From Phyllobacterium sophorae (GTDB lineage: Bacteria; Pseudomonadota; Alphaproteobacteria; Rhizobiales; Rhizobiaceae), in contig NZ_PGGM01000016.1 in the NCBI RefSeq assembly GCF_003010965.1, positions 111,580-175,579 of the forward strand: a DNA stretch of 64,000 bases, in the 5' to 3' direction. Within the stretch, counting starts at the first letter, position 1, and the number at the start of each line of letters is the position of its first letter. Made by a program: the position numbers and the translations under genes. Below, piece after piece: positions 18,148-27,924 of the stretch. The notes beneath the pieces were generated by a model, which saw only the letters and a list, made by a program, of their open reading frames with translations, was not told the origin of the DNA and did not search any database.

Positions 18148-19491
18148 TTATGCAGCCGAAGAGATCACAGAAATGATGTCATTGACAACGGATTCGACCA
18201 GCTTCCGGTCGTCGCCTTCGGCCATGACCCGGATCAAAGGCTCGGTTCCGGACGGGCGAATGACCAATCGTCCCGAATTGCCCAGGCGTTCGCGTGCCTC
18301 GTCAATCGCGTTTTTCACCTTCTTGTCCTCAAGCGGCTTGCCGCCTGAAGTGCGAACATTCTTCAAGAGCTGCGGTACCGGATCAAATTTACGGCAAACC
18401 TCACTGACGGGTCTTCCCTGCTCCTGAACCACCGCAAGAATTTGCAGGGCAGAAACCAGTCCATCACCCGTCGTGGAGTAATCCGAAAGCACAATATGGC
18501 CCGACTGTTCGCCGCCAATATTGAATCCATGATTGCGCATGTGCTCGACCACATAGCGATCGCCAACCTTCGTACGGGCCAGCGTAAGGCCGCGATCGAC
18601 GAGAAAGCGTTCAAAGCCGAGATTGGACATAATCGTCGCCACGACACCGCCACCCGAGAGGCGATCGGACTCCTGCCAGGACTGGGCAATGACTGCCATG
18701 AGCTGGTCGCCATCAACAATGGCGCCATTTTCATCGACTATCAGCACGCGGTCGGCATCGCCATCCAGTGCGATACCGATGTCGGCTCGCACTTCGTGTA
18801 CTTTCTTGATCAGCCCCAGTGGGTGGGTAGAACCGCAATCCTCGTTGATGTTGGTACCATTCGGTTTGTCATTGATGGTAACAACCTCAGCGCCGAGTTC
18901 CCAGAGTGCTGCAGGCGCCACCTTGTAGGCCGCACCATTGGCGCAATCGACAACGATCCGAAGCCCGGACAGCGAGATATTCTTTGGCATCGTCCGCTTG
19001 GCGAATTCAATATAGCGATAAATATCACCCTCAACCCGCTTGGCCCGGCCAAGAGCCTCAAAGCTCGACAGACGATCAACGAGATTCTCATCCATCAATC
19101 GTTCTATTTCGAGTTCGATTTCATCAGACAGCTTGAACCCATCTGGTCCAAAAAGCTTGATACCGTTGTCGTGATATGGATTGTGCGAGGCTGATATCAT
19201 GACGCCAATATCGGCACGCAGCGACCGGCAAAGCATCGCAACAGCGGGCGTTGGAATTGGGCCGAGAAGAAATACATCCATACCCGTCGAGGTGAATCCC
19301 GCAACAAGGGCGTTTTCGATCATATAGCCGGAAAGCCGCGTGTCCTTGCCGATTACGACGCGGTTTCGGTGTTCTCCGCGTTTGAATGCGAGGCCGACAG
19401 CCATGCCGACCTTCATCGCGATATCCGGTGTCATTGGATAGGCATTTGCCTGGCCACGAATACCATCAGTGCCAAAATATTTGCGCGCCAT
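18148..19491 (-). CDS. glmM: Phosphoglucosamine mutase
   Basis: The product has 447 residues. It converts glucosamine-6-phosphate to glucosamine-1-phosphate, feeding UDP-GlcNAc for peptidoglycan and lipopolysaccharide. It has the N-terminal [10 protein letters not shown], the phosphoserine loop [16 protein letters not shown], the metal-binding DGDADR, the sugar-binding GGEQSGHIV and the phosphate-binding [12 protein letters not shown]. The most likely start is the ATG at 19491 just before ARKYFG; an ATG nine bases upstream is possible, and neither has a strong ribosome-binding site. It lies 209 bases downstream of ftsH, a common arrangement in this order. Confidence 0.96.
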   Translation of the reverse strand: MARKYFGTDGIRGQANAYPMTPDIAMKVGMAVGLAFKRGEHRNRVVIGKDTRLSGYMIENALVAGFTSTGMDVFLLGPIPTPAVAMLCRSLRADIGVMISASHNPYHDNGIKLFGPDGFKLSDEIELEIERLMDENLVDRLSSFEALGRAKRVEGDIYRYIEFAKRTMPKNISLSGLRIVVDCANGAAYKVAPAALWELGAEVVTINDKPNGTNINEDCGSTHPLGLIKKVHEVRADIGIALDGDADRVLIVDENGAIVDGDQLMAVIAQSWQESDRLSGGGVVATIMSNLGFERFLVDRGLTLARTKVGDRYVVEHMRNHGFNIGGEQSGHIVLSDYSTTGDGLVSALQILAVVQEQGRPVSEVCRKFDPVPQLLKNVRTSGGKPLEDKKVKNAIDEARERLGNSGRLVIRPSGTEPLIRVMAEGDDRKLVESVVNDIISVISSAA

Positions 19492-19650
19492 ACTGGTCAT
19501 CCAAATTTTTGGGCTGCCTGATTTCCGGGTCCGATCGGATAGCAGCCCGTTGTGTCTGGAGCTTGGCCTTCGCTTATCGCAAAAGCCCCTCAACTTCGCA
19601 TCTCACAAATTGTGTAGCGATTATACTTACTTCCAATACATGAACAACTC

Positions 19651-19684
19651 GTACGAACGGCCGGTTTTCACCGGCCGTTCGTAC
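19651..19684. repeat. Perfect 34-base palindrome between ftsH and glmM
   Basis: Two 15-base arms (GTACGAACGGCCGGT and its exact complement) flank a four-base centre, 17 bases past the ftsH stop. No T run follows on the minus strand, so it is not a textbook terminator. It may be an mRNA-stabilising hairpin or a protein-binding site. Confidence 0.7.
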
Positions 19685-19700
19685 AAGATATATACCACAT

Positions 19701-21635
19701 TCAGGACTGTGGTTGCGGTTCAAGACCTTTATCAGGCTCGTCGCCCTTGCGTGGCTTCTTTGCCGAACCTGCTTTTGGTACTGCCGAACCACGCGATGGC
19801 GGTGTATCATCGCCTAGATCGCGCGCAGGCTTGCCGCCAGCCATCAGGGCCTTGATTTCCTCACCGGTCAGCGTCTCATACTCGAGCAGGCCCTCGGCGA
19901 TCGCGATCCATTCCTTCTTTTTCTTGGTCAGAATGGCGCGGGCATGATTGTAGGCATCGTCAATCAGCTTGCGAACCTCCGCATCAATCAGCTGTGCTGT
20001 CTCCTCGGAAACGTTCTGCGTACGCGCTACGGAGTGGCCCAGGAACACCTCTTCCTGATTCTCGCCATAGGCTACCTGACCGAGCTTGTCGGAGAAGCCC
20101 CAACGCGTCACCATGGCACGCGCCAGCTTGGTTGCCTGTTCGATATCGGACGAAGCACCGGATGTAATGTTTTCCTTGCCGAACTTTAGTTCCTCGGCGA
20201 TACGGCCACCCATCATGATGGCAAGGCGCGAAATCATCCATTTGTAGCTCATCGAATAGCGATCAGCCTCTGGCAACTGCATAACCATGCCGAGCGCACG
20301 GCCGCGAGGAATAATCGTCGCTTTGTGCAGCGGATCCGCTACCTCGACATTCAGCGCTACAATGGCATGACCAGCCTCATGATAAGCGGTCAATTCCTTT
20401 TCCGCCTGGGTCATGGCTGTCGAGCGCCGCTCGGCACCCATCATGATCTTGTCCTTGGCATCCTCGAATTCGAGCATGGTGACGAGACGCTTGTTGCGCC
20501 GGGCAGCCATCAAGGCAGCCTCGTTGACGAGGTTCATGAGATCTGCGCCAGAGAACCCGGGGGTTCCGCGAGCCAGAATCTTCAGGTCCACGTTCGGTGC
20601 CAGCGGAACGTTACGAGCATGAACTTTCAGGATCTTCTCACGACCGGTCACGTCCGGATTTGGCACGACCACCTGGCGGTCGAAACGGCCTGGACGCAAC
20701 AATGCTGGATCAAGCACATCCGGGCGGTTGGTTGCAGCGATGAGGATGACGCCCTCATTGGCCTCAAAACCGTCCATCTCGACGAGCAGCTGGTTCAGTG
20801 TCTGCTCACGCTCGTCATTGCCTCCGCCGAGGCCGGCGCCACGATGACGGCCAACCGCATCGATTTCATCGATGAAGATGATGCAAGGCGCATTTTTCTT
20901 CGCCTGTTCGAACATGTCGCGTACGCGGGACGCACCGACACCGACAAACATTTCAACGAAATCAGAACCGGAAATGGTGAAGAAGGGTACATTCGCTTCC
21001 CCGGCGATAGCACGAGCGAGCAGGGTCTTGCCCGTACCGGGCGGCCCTACGAGCAGCACACCACGCGGAATTCGCCCGCCTAGCCGTTGAAATTTCTGCG
21101 CGTCACGCAGGAACTCGACGATTTCCTCGAGATCTTCCTTGGCTTCGTCAACGCCTGCGACATCCTGGAACGTCACACGGCCATGCGCTTCGGTCAAAAG
21201 TTTGGCCTTGGATTTGCCAAAGCCCATAGCGCCACGCGAGCCGCCCTGCATCTGGCGCATGAAGAATATCCATACACCCAGGATAAGGATCATGGGCAGC
21301 CAGGAAATCAGCATACCAACGAGCGATGTCGAGCCATCGGATTCAGGCCGCGCCGCGATTTGCACATTTTTGCTTTCCAGGCGCCCAACGAGACCAGCGT
21401 CACCGGGCGAATAGGTCTGGAAGTTCGAACCGTTGTCGGAATAGGTACCCGTGATGCGGTTACCAGCAATCGTTACCGATTTCACACGGCCGCTATTCAC
21501 GTCACTAATGAACTGCGAATAAGGAACATCGCTTGATGCCGAACGCGAGGTCGGGCTTTGAAAAAGATTGAACAACGCAATCAGAAGCAAGGCGATAATC
21601 GCCCACAATGCGAAGTTCCTGTAGTTAGGATTCAT
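19701..21635 (-). CDS. ftsH: ATP-dependent zinc metalloprotease FtsH
   Basis: The product has 644 residues. It is a membrane-anchored AAA protease that degrades misfolded membrane proteins and regulators such as RpoH. Membrane helices lie at about residues 8-26 and 106-126 with a periplasmic domain between. The Walker A motif GPPGTGKT is at 197-204, Walker B is in [12 protein letters not shown], and the zinc site HEAGH is at 419-423. The C-terminal tail is basic and disordered. I chose the ATG at 21635 ([11 protein letters not shown]), with GGGA seven bases upstream. It follows tilS by 95 bases on the same strand. Confidence 0.97.
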   Translation of the reverse strand: MNPNYRNFALWAIIALLLIALFNLFQSPTSRSASSDVPYSQFISDVNSGRVKSVTIAGNRITGTYSDNGSNFQTYSPGDAGLVGRLESKNVQIAARPESDGSTSLVGMLISWLPMILILGVWIFFMRQMQGGSRGAMGFGKSKAKLLTEAHGRVTFQDVAGVDEAKEDLEEIVEFLRDAQKFQRLGGRIPRGVLLVGPPGTGKTLLARAIAGEANVPFFTISGSDFVEMFVGVGASRVRDMFEQAKKNAPCIIFIDEIDAVGRHRGAGLGGGNDEREQTLNQLLVEMDGFEANEGVILIAATNRPDVLDPALLRPGRFDRQVVVPNPDVTGREKILKVHARNVPLAPNVDLKILARGTPGFSGADLMNLVNEAALMAARRNKRLVTMLEFEDAKDKIMMGAERRSTAMTQAEKELTAYHEAGHAIVALNVEVADPLHKATIIPRGRALGMVMQLPEADRYSMSYKWMISRLAIMMGGRIAEELKFGKENITSGASSDIEQATKLARAMVTRWGFSDKLGQVAYGENQEEVFLGHSVARTQNVSEETAQLIDAEVRKLIDDAYNHARAILTKKKKEWIAIAEGLLEYETLTGEEIKALMAGGKPARDLGDDTPPSRGSAVPKAGSAKKPRKGDEPDKGLEPQPQS

Positions 21636-21730
21636 ATCGGGTCCCATCAATCACAACCGCAAGGACGCGGAATTTACACGTAACATAGGTTCGAAGCATG
21701 GCCTTGCCAAGGCTGGCATTCAAACTGAGG

Positions 21731-23101
21731 TCAATTCTTGTTAATCTGGTTTACAGGATAGGCCTGTATTTGGAAGATATCTGCAACGGATTGAGCCAGA
21801 ATTTCATCATAACCTGAAAGGATATGGTCGAACAGGGCAAGGTGCCTCGTTACGGTGACACCCTGGGGCAACTTCGCGTGATCGGCACCTGCATATGCTC
21901 CAATGATCTTCCCATCGGAAAGCACGACGGGGCACGTGCGGACCGAAGGGCGGTAAAGACCCGGATATCCGTTCTCTTCCAAAAAAATCACCCCGTCAGT
22001 CCCGCAAGCAACGGTCCTGAATTGCTGATCCGAACGGTTCTCAATCCGGTACCGGCCATCCCAAATCGCAGTGTAACCGGGCTCGACTGCGATTTCCGGC
22101 ATTGATCTCATTTCACGGTAGATCAACGCCTTTTCCCGCTTCAGCTCCAAAACGCAGCGGCCGATCGTGACGCGCCCCGACAGCCGGCCCGAAGCCAGAT
22201 GTTGCAAGGCTTTGTTGCAAGATTCAGCAGACGGCAGGAAGGACAGTCCGCCCATAACCGCAATCAGCACACCAATGGCCAGCCGTTTGACATTCGCATC
22301 CTGCCTGGCCCAGCACTCACAGGTGATTTCCGCGTGAAGTCCATCACTGATCGTCACACAACGCGGCAACAGCAGCGCCACCTTGGCGTTCAAGGAACGT
22401 CTTTGCGCAACCTTCTGGGCAATGTCTCGCCGAATATTCGCACGCTCATCATCCTTTAGCGCTTTGCGAATGCGAACACGTTCGTAATGTGGGTCATCGT
22501 TGGAAGGATCATCACACCAGCCAATGGCCCTCGCACGCAAGTAATCGCGCAAAGTTTCGCGTGATAACTCGAGTAACGGCCGCACGAGCCAGATTTCGCG
22601 GTCAAGCAATGTTGTTGCCGCCATGCTTGCCAGGCCGCGTTCACTGCCTCCCTTGCCGGTACGTGCAGATCGCATGACAAAGGTTTCGATCTGGTCATCG
22701 AGCGTGTGCCCGGTAAAAATCACATGCGTGCCCGCATCGCGCGCAGCTTCACACAGGAGGCTGTAACGCGCGTCCCGCGCCTTCGCCGACACGCCGGTGG
22801 ATGGTTTAGCTCCGCTCCAATCCAGAATACGATGGGGAATACCTGCGTCCTTGCATAGCTCTGCGACATAGCGCGCTTCTCCAGCCGATTCAGGGCGTAG
22901 CCTGTGATCGATCGTCACAGCGGCGATCGGGGGGAAGCCTGGACGCCCCGCGCCGAAAGCAATCAGGAGATATAGCAGGGCAAGGGAATCACTGCCGCCG
23001 GACACGGCGACAATGATGGACTTCAACCCTTCGAAATCAACCGGGCCGAAAATGCTGTTCGGATCGAGCTGTGGCTCAGCATTTATTGACGGCACGTTCA
23101 T
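21731..23101 (-). CDS. tilS: tRNA(Ile)-lysidine synthase
   Basis: The product has 456 residues. It attaches lysine to C34 of the CAU-anticodon tRNA-Ile so that it reads AUA. The PP-loop SGGSDS is at residues 34-39, followed by AVTIDHRLRPESAGEA and a VIFTGHTLDDQIETFVMR-type segment, all diagnostic of TilS. The C-terminal half is more divergent, as usual. It starts inside the last codons of cpoB (26-base overlap), so translation is probably coupled to the Tol-associated gene. Confidence 0.93.
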   Translation of the reverse strand: MNVPSINAEPQLDPNSIFGPVDFEGLKSIIVAVSGGSDSLALLYLLIAFGAGRPGFPPIAAVTIDHRLRPESAGEARYVAELCKDAGIPHRILDWSGAKPSTGVSAKARDARYSLLCEAARDAGTHVIFTGHTLDDQIETFVMRSARTGKGGSERGLASMAATTLLDREIWLVRPLLELSRETLRDYLRARAIGWCDDPSNDDPHYERVRIRKALKDDERANIRRDIAQKVAQRRSLNAKVALLLPRCVTISDGLHAEITCECWARQDANVKRLAIGVLIAVMGGLSFLPSAESCNKALQHLASGRLSGRVTIGRCVLELKREKALIYREMRSMPEIAVEPGYTAIWDGRYRIENRSDQQFRTVACGTDGVIFLEENGYPGLYRPSVRTCPVVLSDGKIIGAYAGADHAKLPQGVTVTRHLALFDHILSGYDEILAQSVADIFQIQAYPVNQINKN

Positions 23102-24065
23102 TCTTCACGCGCTCTTTGATGGCCGCAGAAATATTCGGATAGCGCGAGTTGACCGATGCAAACGTCGCACAGGCGACGTCATGGTCCCGCATCTTGGCGA
23201 GAGTCATGCCGAGTTTCAGCAGATTTTCGGGGCTCTTCTTGGAATCAGGAAACTGCTTGTGGTTGTCGAGAAATACCGAAGCTGCTTCCTGATAGCGCCC
23301 TTGGCCATAGAGGGATTCACCCAGCCAGTAGCGCGCATCCGGGTCAGCCGGATCTTTCGGGAACCGTTCGACATGGCTGCGAAACGCAACTTCTGCGCTC
23401 TTGTAGTCCCCCGACAGGAACAGCTGGTAGGCCTGACTGTAGAGGACTTTCGGATCGTCGGTTTGCGGCAATGCCGCGACGATCGTATTTTCTACTGGCT
23501 GCGCCGGATCGTCGTTCTTCGAGCCACCGATTACGTTGCCATTGGCATCAAACTCGATTTTTCCAAGTTCGCGCGGCGGTTCGCCGAGCTGTTGAGAACC
23601 GGATGGATCGGATTGTGGATCAATAGCAGCGGAATCAGTGCGTCGTCCTGACGAGGTTGAATCAGTGGAGGCATCGCTCGATGCCTCCACTGTTGTCCGC
23701 GAGGATGGAACGGAAGCAACAGTGCGATCGCCTTTGCCGCCCGCGTCCGACCGTTTGCCTTTTTCCAGTTCCTGGAACCGGAATTCATTGTCTTCCTGCA
23801 CTTTCCGCATCTGCTCCTGCATTTGCAGAAGCTGGAAGTTCAATTCCTCGATCTTGCCGGTGAGCTGTCTGATCTGCTCTTCCAGCTGGCTGACACGCGG
23901 ATCGCCCGCCTGCGCCATCAAGACGGGAGCATTGCTTGACGCAATGTCCACCTTTGGCGCCGGTGGGAAAACCCCACCATCAAGGCCTGCGGCATGGCTA
24001 ACCCCGGTTGCCAAAAATGGCAGCACCGTCATTGCCAGTACCAATCTCTTCAGTCGTTTGTTCAT
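23076..24065 (-). CDS. cpoB: Tol-Pal cell-division coordinator CpoB (YbgF)
   Basis: The product has 329 residues. It is a periplasmic protein that couples peptidoglycan synthesis with outer-membrane constriction through TolA. A signal peptide ends near residue 25 (GVSHAAG). A coiled coil at about 57-105 mediates trimerisation, followed by a Ser/Thr/Asp-rich linker. TPR repeats begin at about 207 (YSQAYQLFLSGDYKSAEVAF, then ARYWLGESLYGQGRYQEAA). The linker region carries a perfect 30-base palindrome. It overlaps tilS by 26 bases and lies downstream of pal. Confidence 0.93.
   Translation of the reverse strand: MNKRLKRLVLAMTVLPFLATGVSHAAGLDGGVFPPAPKVDIASSNAPVLMAQAGDPRVSQLEEQIRQLTGKIEELNFQLLQMQEQMRKVQEDNEFRFQELEKGKRSDAGGKGDRTVASVPSSRTTVEASSDASTDSTSSGRRTDSAAIDPQSDPSGSQQLGEPPRELGKIEFDANGNVIGGSKNDDPAQPVENTIVAALPQTDDPKVLYSQAYQLFLSGDYKSAEVAFRSHVERFPKDPADPDARYWLGESLYGQGRYQEAASVFLDNHKQFPDSKKSPENLLKLGMTLAKMRDHDVACATFASVNSRYPNISAAIKERVKNERAVNKC
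23663..23692. repeat. Perfect 30-base palindrome inside cpoB
   Basis: CAGTGGAGGCATCG is followed by two bases and then its exact complement. It lies in the part of cpoB coding for the low-complexity Ser/Asp/Thr linker, where the encoded protein has little constraint. It could be a hairpin in the mRNA, a remnant of a short inserted palindrome, or chance. Confidence 0.75.
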
Positions 24066-24178
24066 TCCTTTTACCGCCCCTGATATGGGAATTGAAACAC
24101 CGCTGTGATTTGCGGCAGCCTATCTAACACGAGCAGTGTGACTTCGGCCAAATTTTGTTTTTCGTGCTGTCAAAACAA

Positions 24179-24202
24179 AAAAGCGGCCCGAAAGCCGCTT
24201 TT
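24179..24202 (-). terminator. Intrinsic terminator after pal
   Basis: AAAAGCGGC and GCCGCTTTT form a nine-base-pair stem with a six-base loop; on the minus strand it is followed by TTTTGTTTTG. It lies 23 bases past the pal stop and should separate most pal transcripts from cpoB. Confidence 0.85.
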
Positions 24203-24225
24203 CCTTGATGGAATCAATTCTCGCC

Positions 24226-24729
24226 TTAGCTGCCGGCACTGCCGAGAACAGTGATGGCGCGACGATTCTGCGACCAGCATGATTCGCTGTCGCAAACGGC
24301 AACTGGACGTTCATTGCCGTAGGAGATCGTCTTGATCCGCGCTGCGGGCAAGCCCTGCGATGCGAGGTAGTTGCGCGTAGCAGCTGCACGGCGCTGGCCG
24401 AGAGCGAGATTGTACTCGCGCGTTCCGCGTTCGTCGGCGTGGCCTTCAACGGTGATCGCGTAGTTCGGATAACGCTTGAGCCACTGTGCCTGCTTGGCCA
24501 ATGTCTGCTGTGCGTCAGCGCGAATGACCGAAGAGTCGACATCGAAGAAAATACGATCGCCAACATTGACCGTGAAATCCTGGGTAGAGCCCGGGGTTGC
24601 ACTGCCAGCCAGGCCAAGGTCACCAGCGCTGTTGGGCATGTTTTTCTTCGAAGCACAACCCGCAATGGCGAGAGACATGAATAAGGCAACGAAAACTGGA
24701 CTGCGGGCGATCATTTCGAAGCGGCGCAT
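24226..24729 (-). CDS. pal: Peptidoglycan-associated lipoprotein Pal
   Basis: The product has 167 residues. It is an outer-membrane lipoprotein that binds peptidoglycan and TolB. The lipobox AIAGC puts the lipidated Cys at residue 25. An OmpA-type domain covers about 50-165, with FFDVDSSVIRADAQ, VEGHADERGTREYNLALGQRRA (in part) and SYGNERPV. A disulfide may form between the two Cys in AVCDSESCW. AAGGAG lies eight bases before the ATG. It is separated from tolB by 231 bases with a terminator-like hairpin and has a terminator behind it. Confidence 0.97.
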   Translation of the reverse strand: MRRFEMIARSPVFVALFMSLAIAGCASKKNMPNSAGDLGLAGSATPGSTQDFTVNVGDRIFFDVDSSVIRADAQQTLAKQAQWLKRYPNYAITVEGHADERGTREYNLALGQRRAAATRNYLASQGLPAARIKTISYGNERPVAVCDSESCWSQNRRAITVLGSAGS

Positions 24730-24898
24730 AGCCTGGACTCCTTAAGAATTGAATTGTTTCGGTGAACAAGCAGTAACCATATTGAGGTTAAGGCCGGTTC
24801 AAGAAACAGGGTTAATCCCCTCTTAACACCAGGATTAACGGCGAAACTACGAACGTATCCTGCACCCTTAAGGCATTAAATACGGCGGAAAAACGACA

Positions 24899-24929
24899 TT
24901 CGCGGCGATGCCGGGTACACCGCCGCGAA
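24899..24929 (-). terminator. Hairpin between tolB and pal, possible attenuator
   Basis: TTCGCGGCG pairs with CGCCGCGAA (nine base pairs, 13-base loop) about 30 bases after the tolB stop; on the minus strand TGTCGTTTTT follows. It may end part of the tolQRAB transcripts before pal. Confidence 0.6.
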
Positions 24930-24960
24930 TATACATGGTTGCTCGGTCCAATCTGCCAGA

Positions 24961-26277
24961 TCAATCCAGCAACGGCGACCAGGCCGGGTCTGAAGCCAAA
25001 TTCGGGGTTTGAATCTGGCGAAGATTGCGTCCTGTCAGATCGACCGTCACAAGGTGCGGGCTGTTGGAACCGGGCGGCTGGCGGAAGAACATCAGCACAC
25101 GGCCATTCGGTGCCCAGGTGGGGCCTTCGTCATGATAGCCGCTCGACAGGATACGTTCACCGGACCCATCTGTTTTCATCACACCGATGGAGAATTGCCC
25201 GCCCGATTGCTTGGTGAAGGCGATCAAATCGCCGCGTGGTGACCATACCGGGGTGGAGTAAGACCCGTCACCAAACGAGATGCGCTGCGGATTCGATCCA
25301 TCAGCGCCCATTTTGTAGATTTGCGGACGGCCACCACGGTCAGACTCGAACACGACCTGGCTGCCATCGGGTGCATAGGAAGCGCCGGTGTCGATCGCGG
25401 ATGTGCTCGTCAAACGCGTTGTCGTACGGCTGCGCAAATCCATCGCGTAGACATTGGCGCTGCCATCTTCCTGCAGCAGGCTCATCACGACCTTCTGGCC
25501 ATCGGGCGAAAAGCGGGGAGCGATCGTCATGCCAGGAAAATTACCGACAAGTTCGCGCTGTCCGGTCTCAAGCTGGAGCAGATAGATCTGCGGCTTGCCG
25601 CCCTCATAGGACATGTAGGTGATTTCCTGCTTGCTCGGCGAGAACCGTGGCGTCAGAACGAGGTCCTTGCCATTCGTCAGGTAACGCACGTTGGCACCGT
25701 CCTGATCCATGATCGCAAGGCGCTTGATCCGTTTTTCCTTGGTGCCGGATTCATCGACATAGACGACACGCGTGTCGAAATAGCCTTTTTCACCGGTCAA
25801 CTTCTCATAAATTGCGTCGGCAATGATGTGCGCCACGCGGCGCCAGCTCTCGGGCGAGGTGAAGAACTGCTGACCGTCCAGTTGCTGGCCGGCAAATGTG
25901 TCCCAAAGCCTGAACTCTGCTTTCAGGCGGCCGTCACCCTGCTTGGTCACGCGCCCGGTAACGAGTGCCTGGGCGTTGATGACCTTCCAGTCTTCAAAGC
26001 GCGGAGCCGCATCAGGATTGGAGATTTTTTCGATGAATGCGCCCTTGTCGACCGGGGCGAACAGTCCTGATCGCTCAAGATCTGCAGCAATCACGCTGGA
26101 AATATTGGTTCCCAGCTGATCGCCGGATAAGAAATCGGTGATTGCAATGGGCATGGGCTCGACAACACCCTTGGTGATATCGAGTTTGAGCTGGGCTTTC
26201 GCTGGTAGCGTCGCAACGATCAGTGTTACGATGACCATTGCAAAAGCTGCACACAAAGTCCGGATTATATTTGGCAT
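24961..26277 (-). CDS. tolB: Tol-Pal system translocation protein TolB
   Basis: The product has 438 residues and a signal peptide cleaved after about residue 28 (LPAKA). It is a periplasmic protein that links Pal with TolA. An N-terminal alpha/beta domain ([20 protein letters not shown], in part) precedes a six-bladed beta propeller made of WD40-like PD40 repeats such as [53 protein letters not shown] and [12 protein letters not shown]. It lies 36 bases downstream of tolA. Confidence 0.97.
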   Translation of the reverse strand: MPNIIRTLCAAFAMVIVTLIVATLPAKAQLKLDITKGVVEPMPIAITDFLSGDQLGTNISSVIAADLERSGLFAPVDKGAFIEKISNPDAAPRFEDWKVINAQALVTGRVTKQGDGRLKAEFRLWDTFAGQQLDGQQFFTSPESWRRVAHIIADAIYEKLTGEKGYFDTRVVYVDESGTKEKRIKRLAIMDQDGANVRYLTNGKDLVLTPRFSPSKQEITYMSYEGGKPQIYLLQLETGQRELVGNFPGMTIAPRFSPDGQKVVMSLLQEDGSANVYAMDLRSRTTTRLTSTSAIDTGASYAPDGSQVVFESDRGGRPQIYKMGADGSNPQRISFGDGSYSTPVWSPRGDLIAFTKQSGGQFSIGVMKTDGSGERILSSGYHDEGPTWAPNGRVLMFFRQPPGSNSPHLVTVDLTGRNLRQIQTPNLASDPAWSPLLD

Positions 26278-26313
26278 TAGTTCAGGGCCCTCTTTTGGCT
26301 GGCCTATTGTCGA

Positions 26314-27423
26314 TCAGGTTGCACCCGGATGAAACGTCAGCTCGACGCTCGACCAGGTGTCGTATTTATCTTGAGGCAAGTTAAATGGTGCCGAACGCAT
26401 GACTGCTCGCAGGGCGCTGCTCTTGACTGCGTTCAACAAGGCGGAATCTCCGCCACTGCCACTCACTTCGGGGCGGCCGTCAATTTCGCCATTCTGTGTC
26501 AGCTTGAACTTGACGACGATTGTCATCTCCGGAGTTTCCTCGGCGCCAACTGGTTTGTTCCAGTTTCCCTCGATGATCCCGCGCAATGCATCCATCTCAC
26601 TCTGGCTGAGCTTTGACCCGCCTGTGGCCTTATCGGCCCCAAGGGACGATTGATCCGTCGAACGCTTGGCTCCAGCAGCGGATGCCTTCTGCTTGTTAAG
26701 CAGATCAGCAACCTGATCGGCAATTCCGTCCTTTTCCTTCGATGGCGTCGAAGCGGTTTGCGTAGACTTTGGCTTTTCAGGCGTTTCCTTGCGATCGGGT
26801 GTCTTCGCCGTCTGTGCTGGAGGCGTCGGCTTTGCTTCGGGCTTGGCAACGTTCTCCGGTAGCTTGAATGCCTCTTCAACCGGCTTTTCGGCCACCGGGG
26901 CCGGTTCGACCTTCGGTGTTTCCGCTGGAGCCGGCTCGCTCTTCATTTCATTGATGGCCTCTGCCACCGGATCGGGCTTTACTTCCTGCTTGGGAGCTGG
27001 CTCCGGCTTCACTTCCGTTGCTGGCACAGGCGTCGGCTTCGGCTCCGGCTTGACCTCAGGTTTCGGCTCGGGCTGAGGTTCGGGCTTTGCCACAGGCATT
27101 TCCGACGGCTTGGGTGCCTCGGCGGCTTCCACGGGCTTCGGTTTTGTCTCTGTCGTCGGCTTGGTTTCTACATCAACCTCGCTGTCACCGATATTCTGGG
27201 CGTCCGGCTGGGTTTGCGGTTTTTCGGTAGGCTTGGGCGCTGGCTTTTCCGCTTTTGGTGCTTTCTTGTCACCCTTCTGCAACTGGCTGATATCGGAAAC
27301 GATATCGATCGGCATTGATTCCGAATTCGCCAGATCCATAGGTGTCGGAGCGGAAAAGGACAACAGCCCCCATCCGAGCACGACGGCATGGATTATTGCA
27401 GAGGATGTGACGCTAGCCCGCAT
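26314..27423 (-). CDS. tolA: TolA-type energy-transducing protein
   Basis: The product has 369 residues. TolA spans the inner membrane and reaches Pal and TolB through the periplasm, using the proton gradient harvested by TolQR. There is one N-terminal membrane helix (about 7-25). Residues 55-225 are a long Pro/Lys/Glu/Ala-rich repeat region (KPEPQPEPKPEVKPEPKP-like). A globular C-terminal domain follows, with SQSEMDALRGIIEGNWNKPV and TIVVKFKLTQNGEI. The Pro-rich central region resembles TonB more than the Ala/Lys coiled coil of E. coli TolA, as is usual in this order. It starts six bases after tolR. Confidence 0.92.
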   Translation of the reverse strand: MRASVTSSAIIHAVVLGWGLLSFSAPTPMDLANSESMPIDIVSDISQLQKGDKKAPKAEKPAPKPTEKPQTQPDAQNIGDSEVDVETKPTTETKPKPVEAAEAPKPSEMPVAKPEPQPEPKPEVKPEPKPTPVPATEVKPEPAPKQEVKPDPVAEAINEMKSEPAPAETPKVEPAPVAEKPVEEAFKLPENVAKPEAKPTPPAQTAKTPDRKETPEKPKSTQTASTPSKEKDGIADQVADLLNKQKASAAGAKRSTDQSSLGADKATGGSKLSQSEMDALRGIIEGNWNKPVGAEETPEMTIVVKFKLTQNGEIDGRPEVSGSGGDSALLNAVKSSALRAVMRSAPFNLPQDKYDTWSSVELTFHPGAT

Positions 27424-27429
27424 GACCGA

Positions 27430-27879
27430 TCAGTTTCCCTCCGGTAGGCTGACGAGACCAATATTCTTGAAGCCAGACCCCGATATCTGGGCCATGACCT
27501 TCATGATCGTTCCGTAATCGGCCGCCTTGTCGCCTTTGACAAAAATCCGTTCATTGTAACCGGTCTTGGCAATCGCCTGCAGCTTGGGCACGATTTCTTC
27601 GACCGGAATTTCGGTCTCCTGCAAATAGACCTGACCCTGCTGGTTGATCGTGACATAAATCGGATCGGCTTCGCTGTTCAGCGTCTGCGCCGATGTCTCC
27701 GGCATGTCGATCGGCACGCCGACAGTCATCATCGGTGCAGTCACCATGAAGATGATCAGCAGGACGAGCATAACGTCGACCAGCGGCGTGACATTGATTT
27801 CGCTCATCACGCCTTTGCTGGAACGACCGCGCCGACGGCGTCCACCCGAAGAACCATTATTTCCTATCGACATGCCCAT
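27430..27879 (-). CDS. tolR: Tol-Pal system protein TolR
   Basis: The product has 149 residues of the ExbD/TolR family. It pairs with TolQ to form the proton channel. After a Gly/Arg-rich cytoplasmic N terminus the single membrane helix has the key Asp in MSEINVTPLVDVMLVLLIIF (in part). The periplasmic domain contains VYLQETEIPVEEIVPKL and VKGDKAADYGTIMKVMAQI. Two in-frame ATG codons (27879, 27873) are possible starts. It is six bases from tolA and 45 from tolQ. Confidence 0.96.
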   Translation of the reverse strand: MGMSIGNNGSSGGRRRRGRSSKGVMSEINVTPLVDVMLVLLIIFMVTAPMMTVGVPIDMPETSAQTLNSEADPIYVTINQQGQVYLQETEIPVEEIVPKLQAIAKTGYNERIFVKGDKAADYGTIMKVMAQISGSGFKNIGLVSLPEGN

Positions 27880-27924
27880 GGCATTATATCTCGCAAATAC
27901 TGTATCGGTTACTCACACGGTCGC

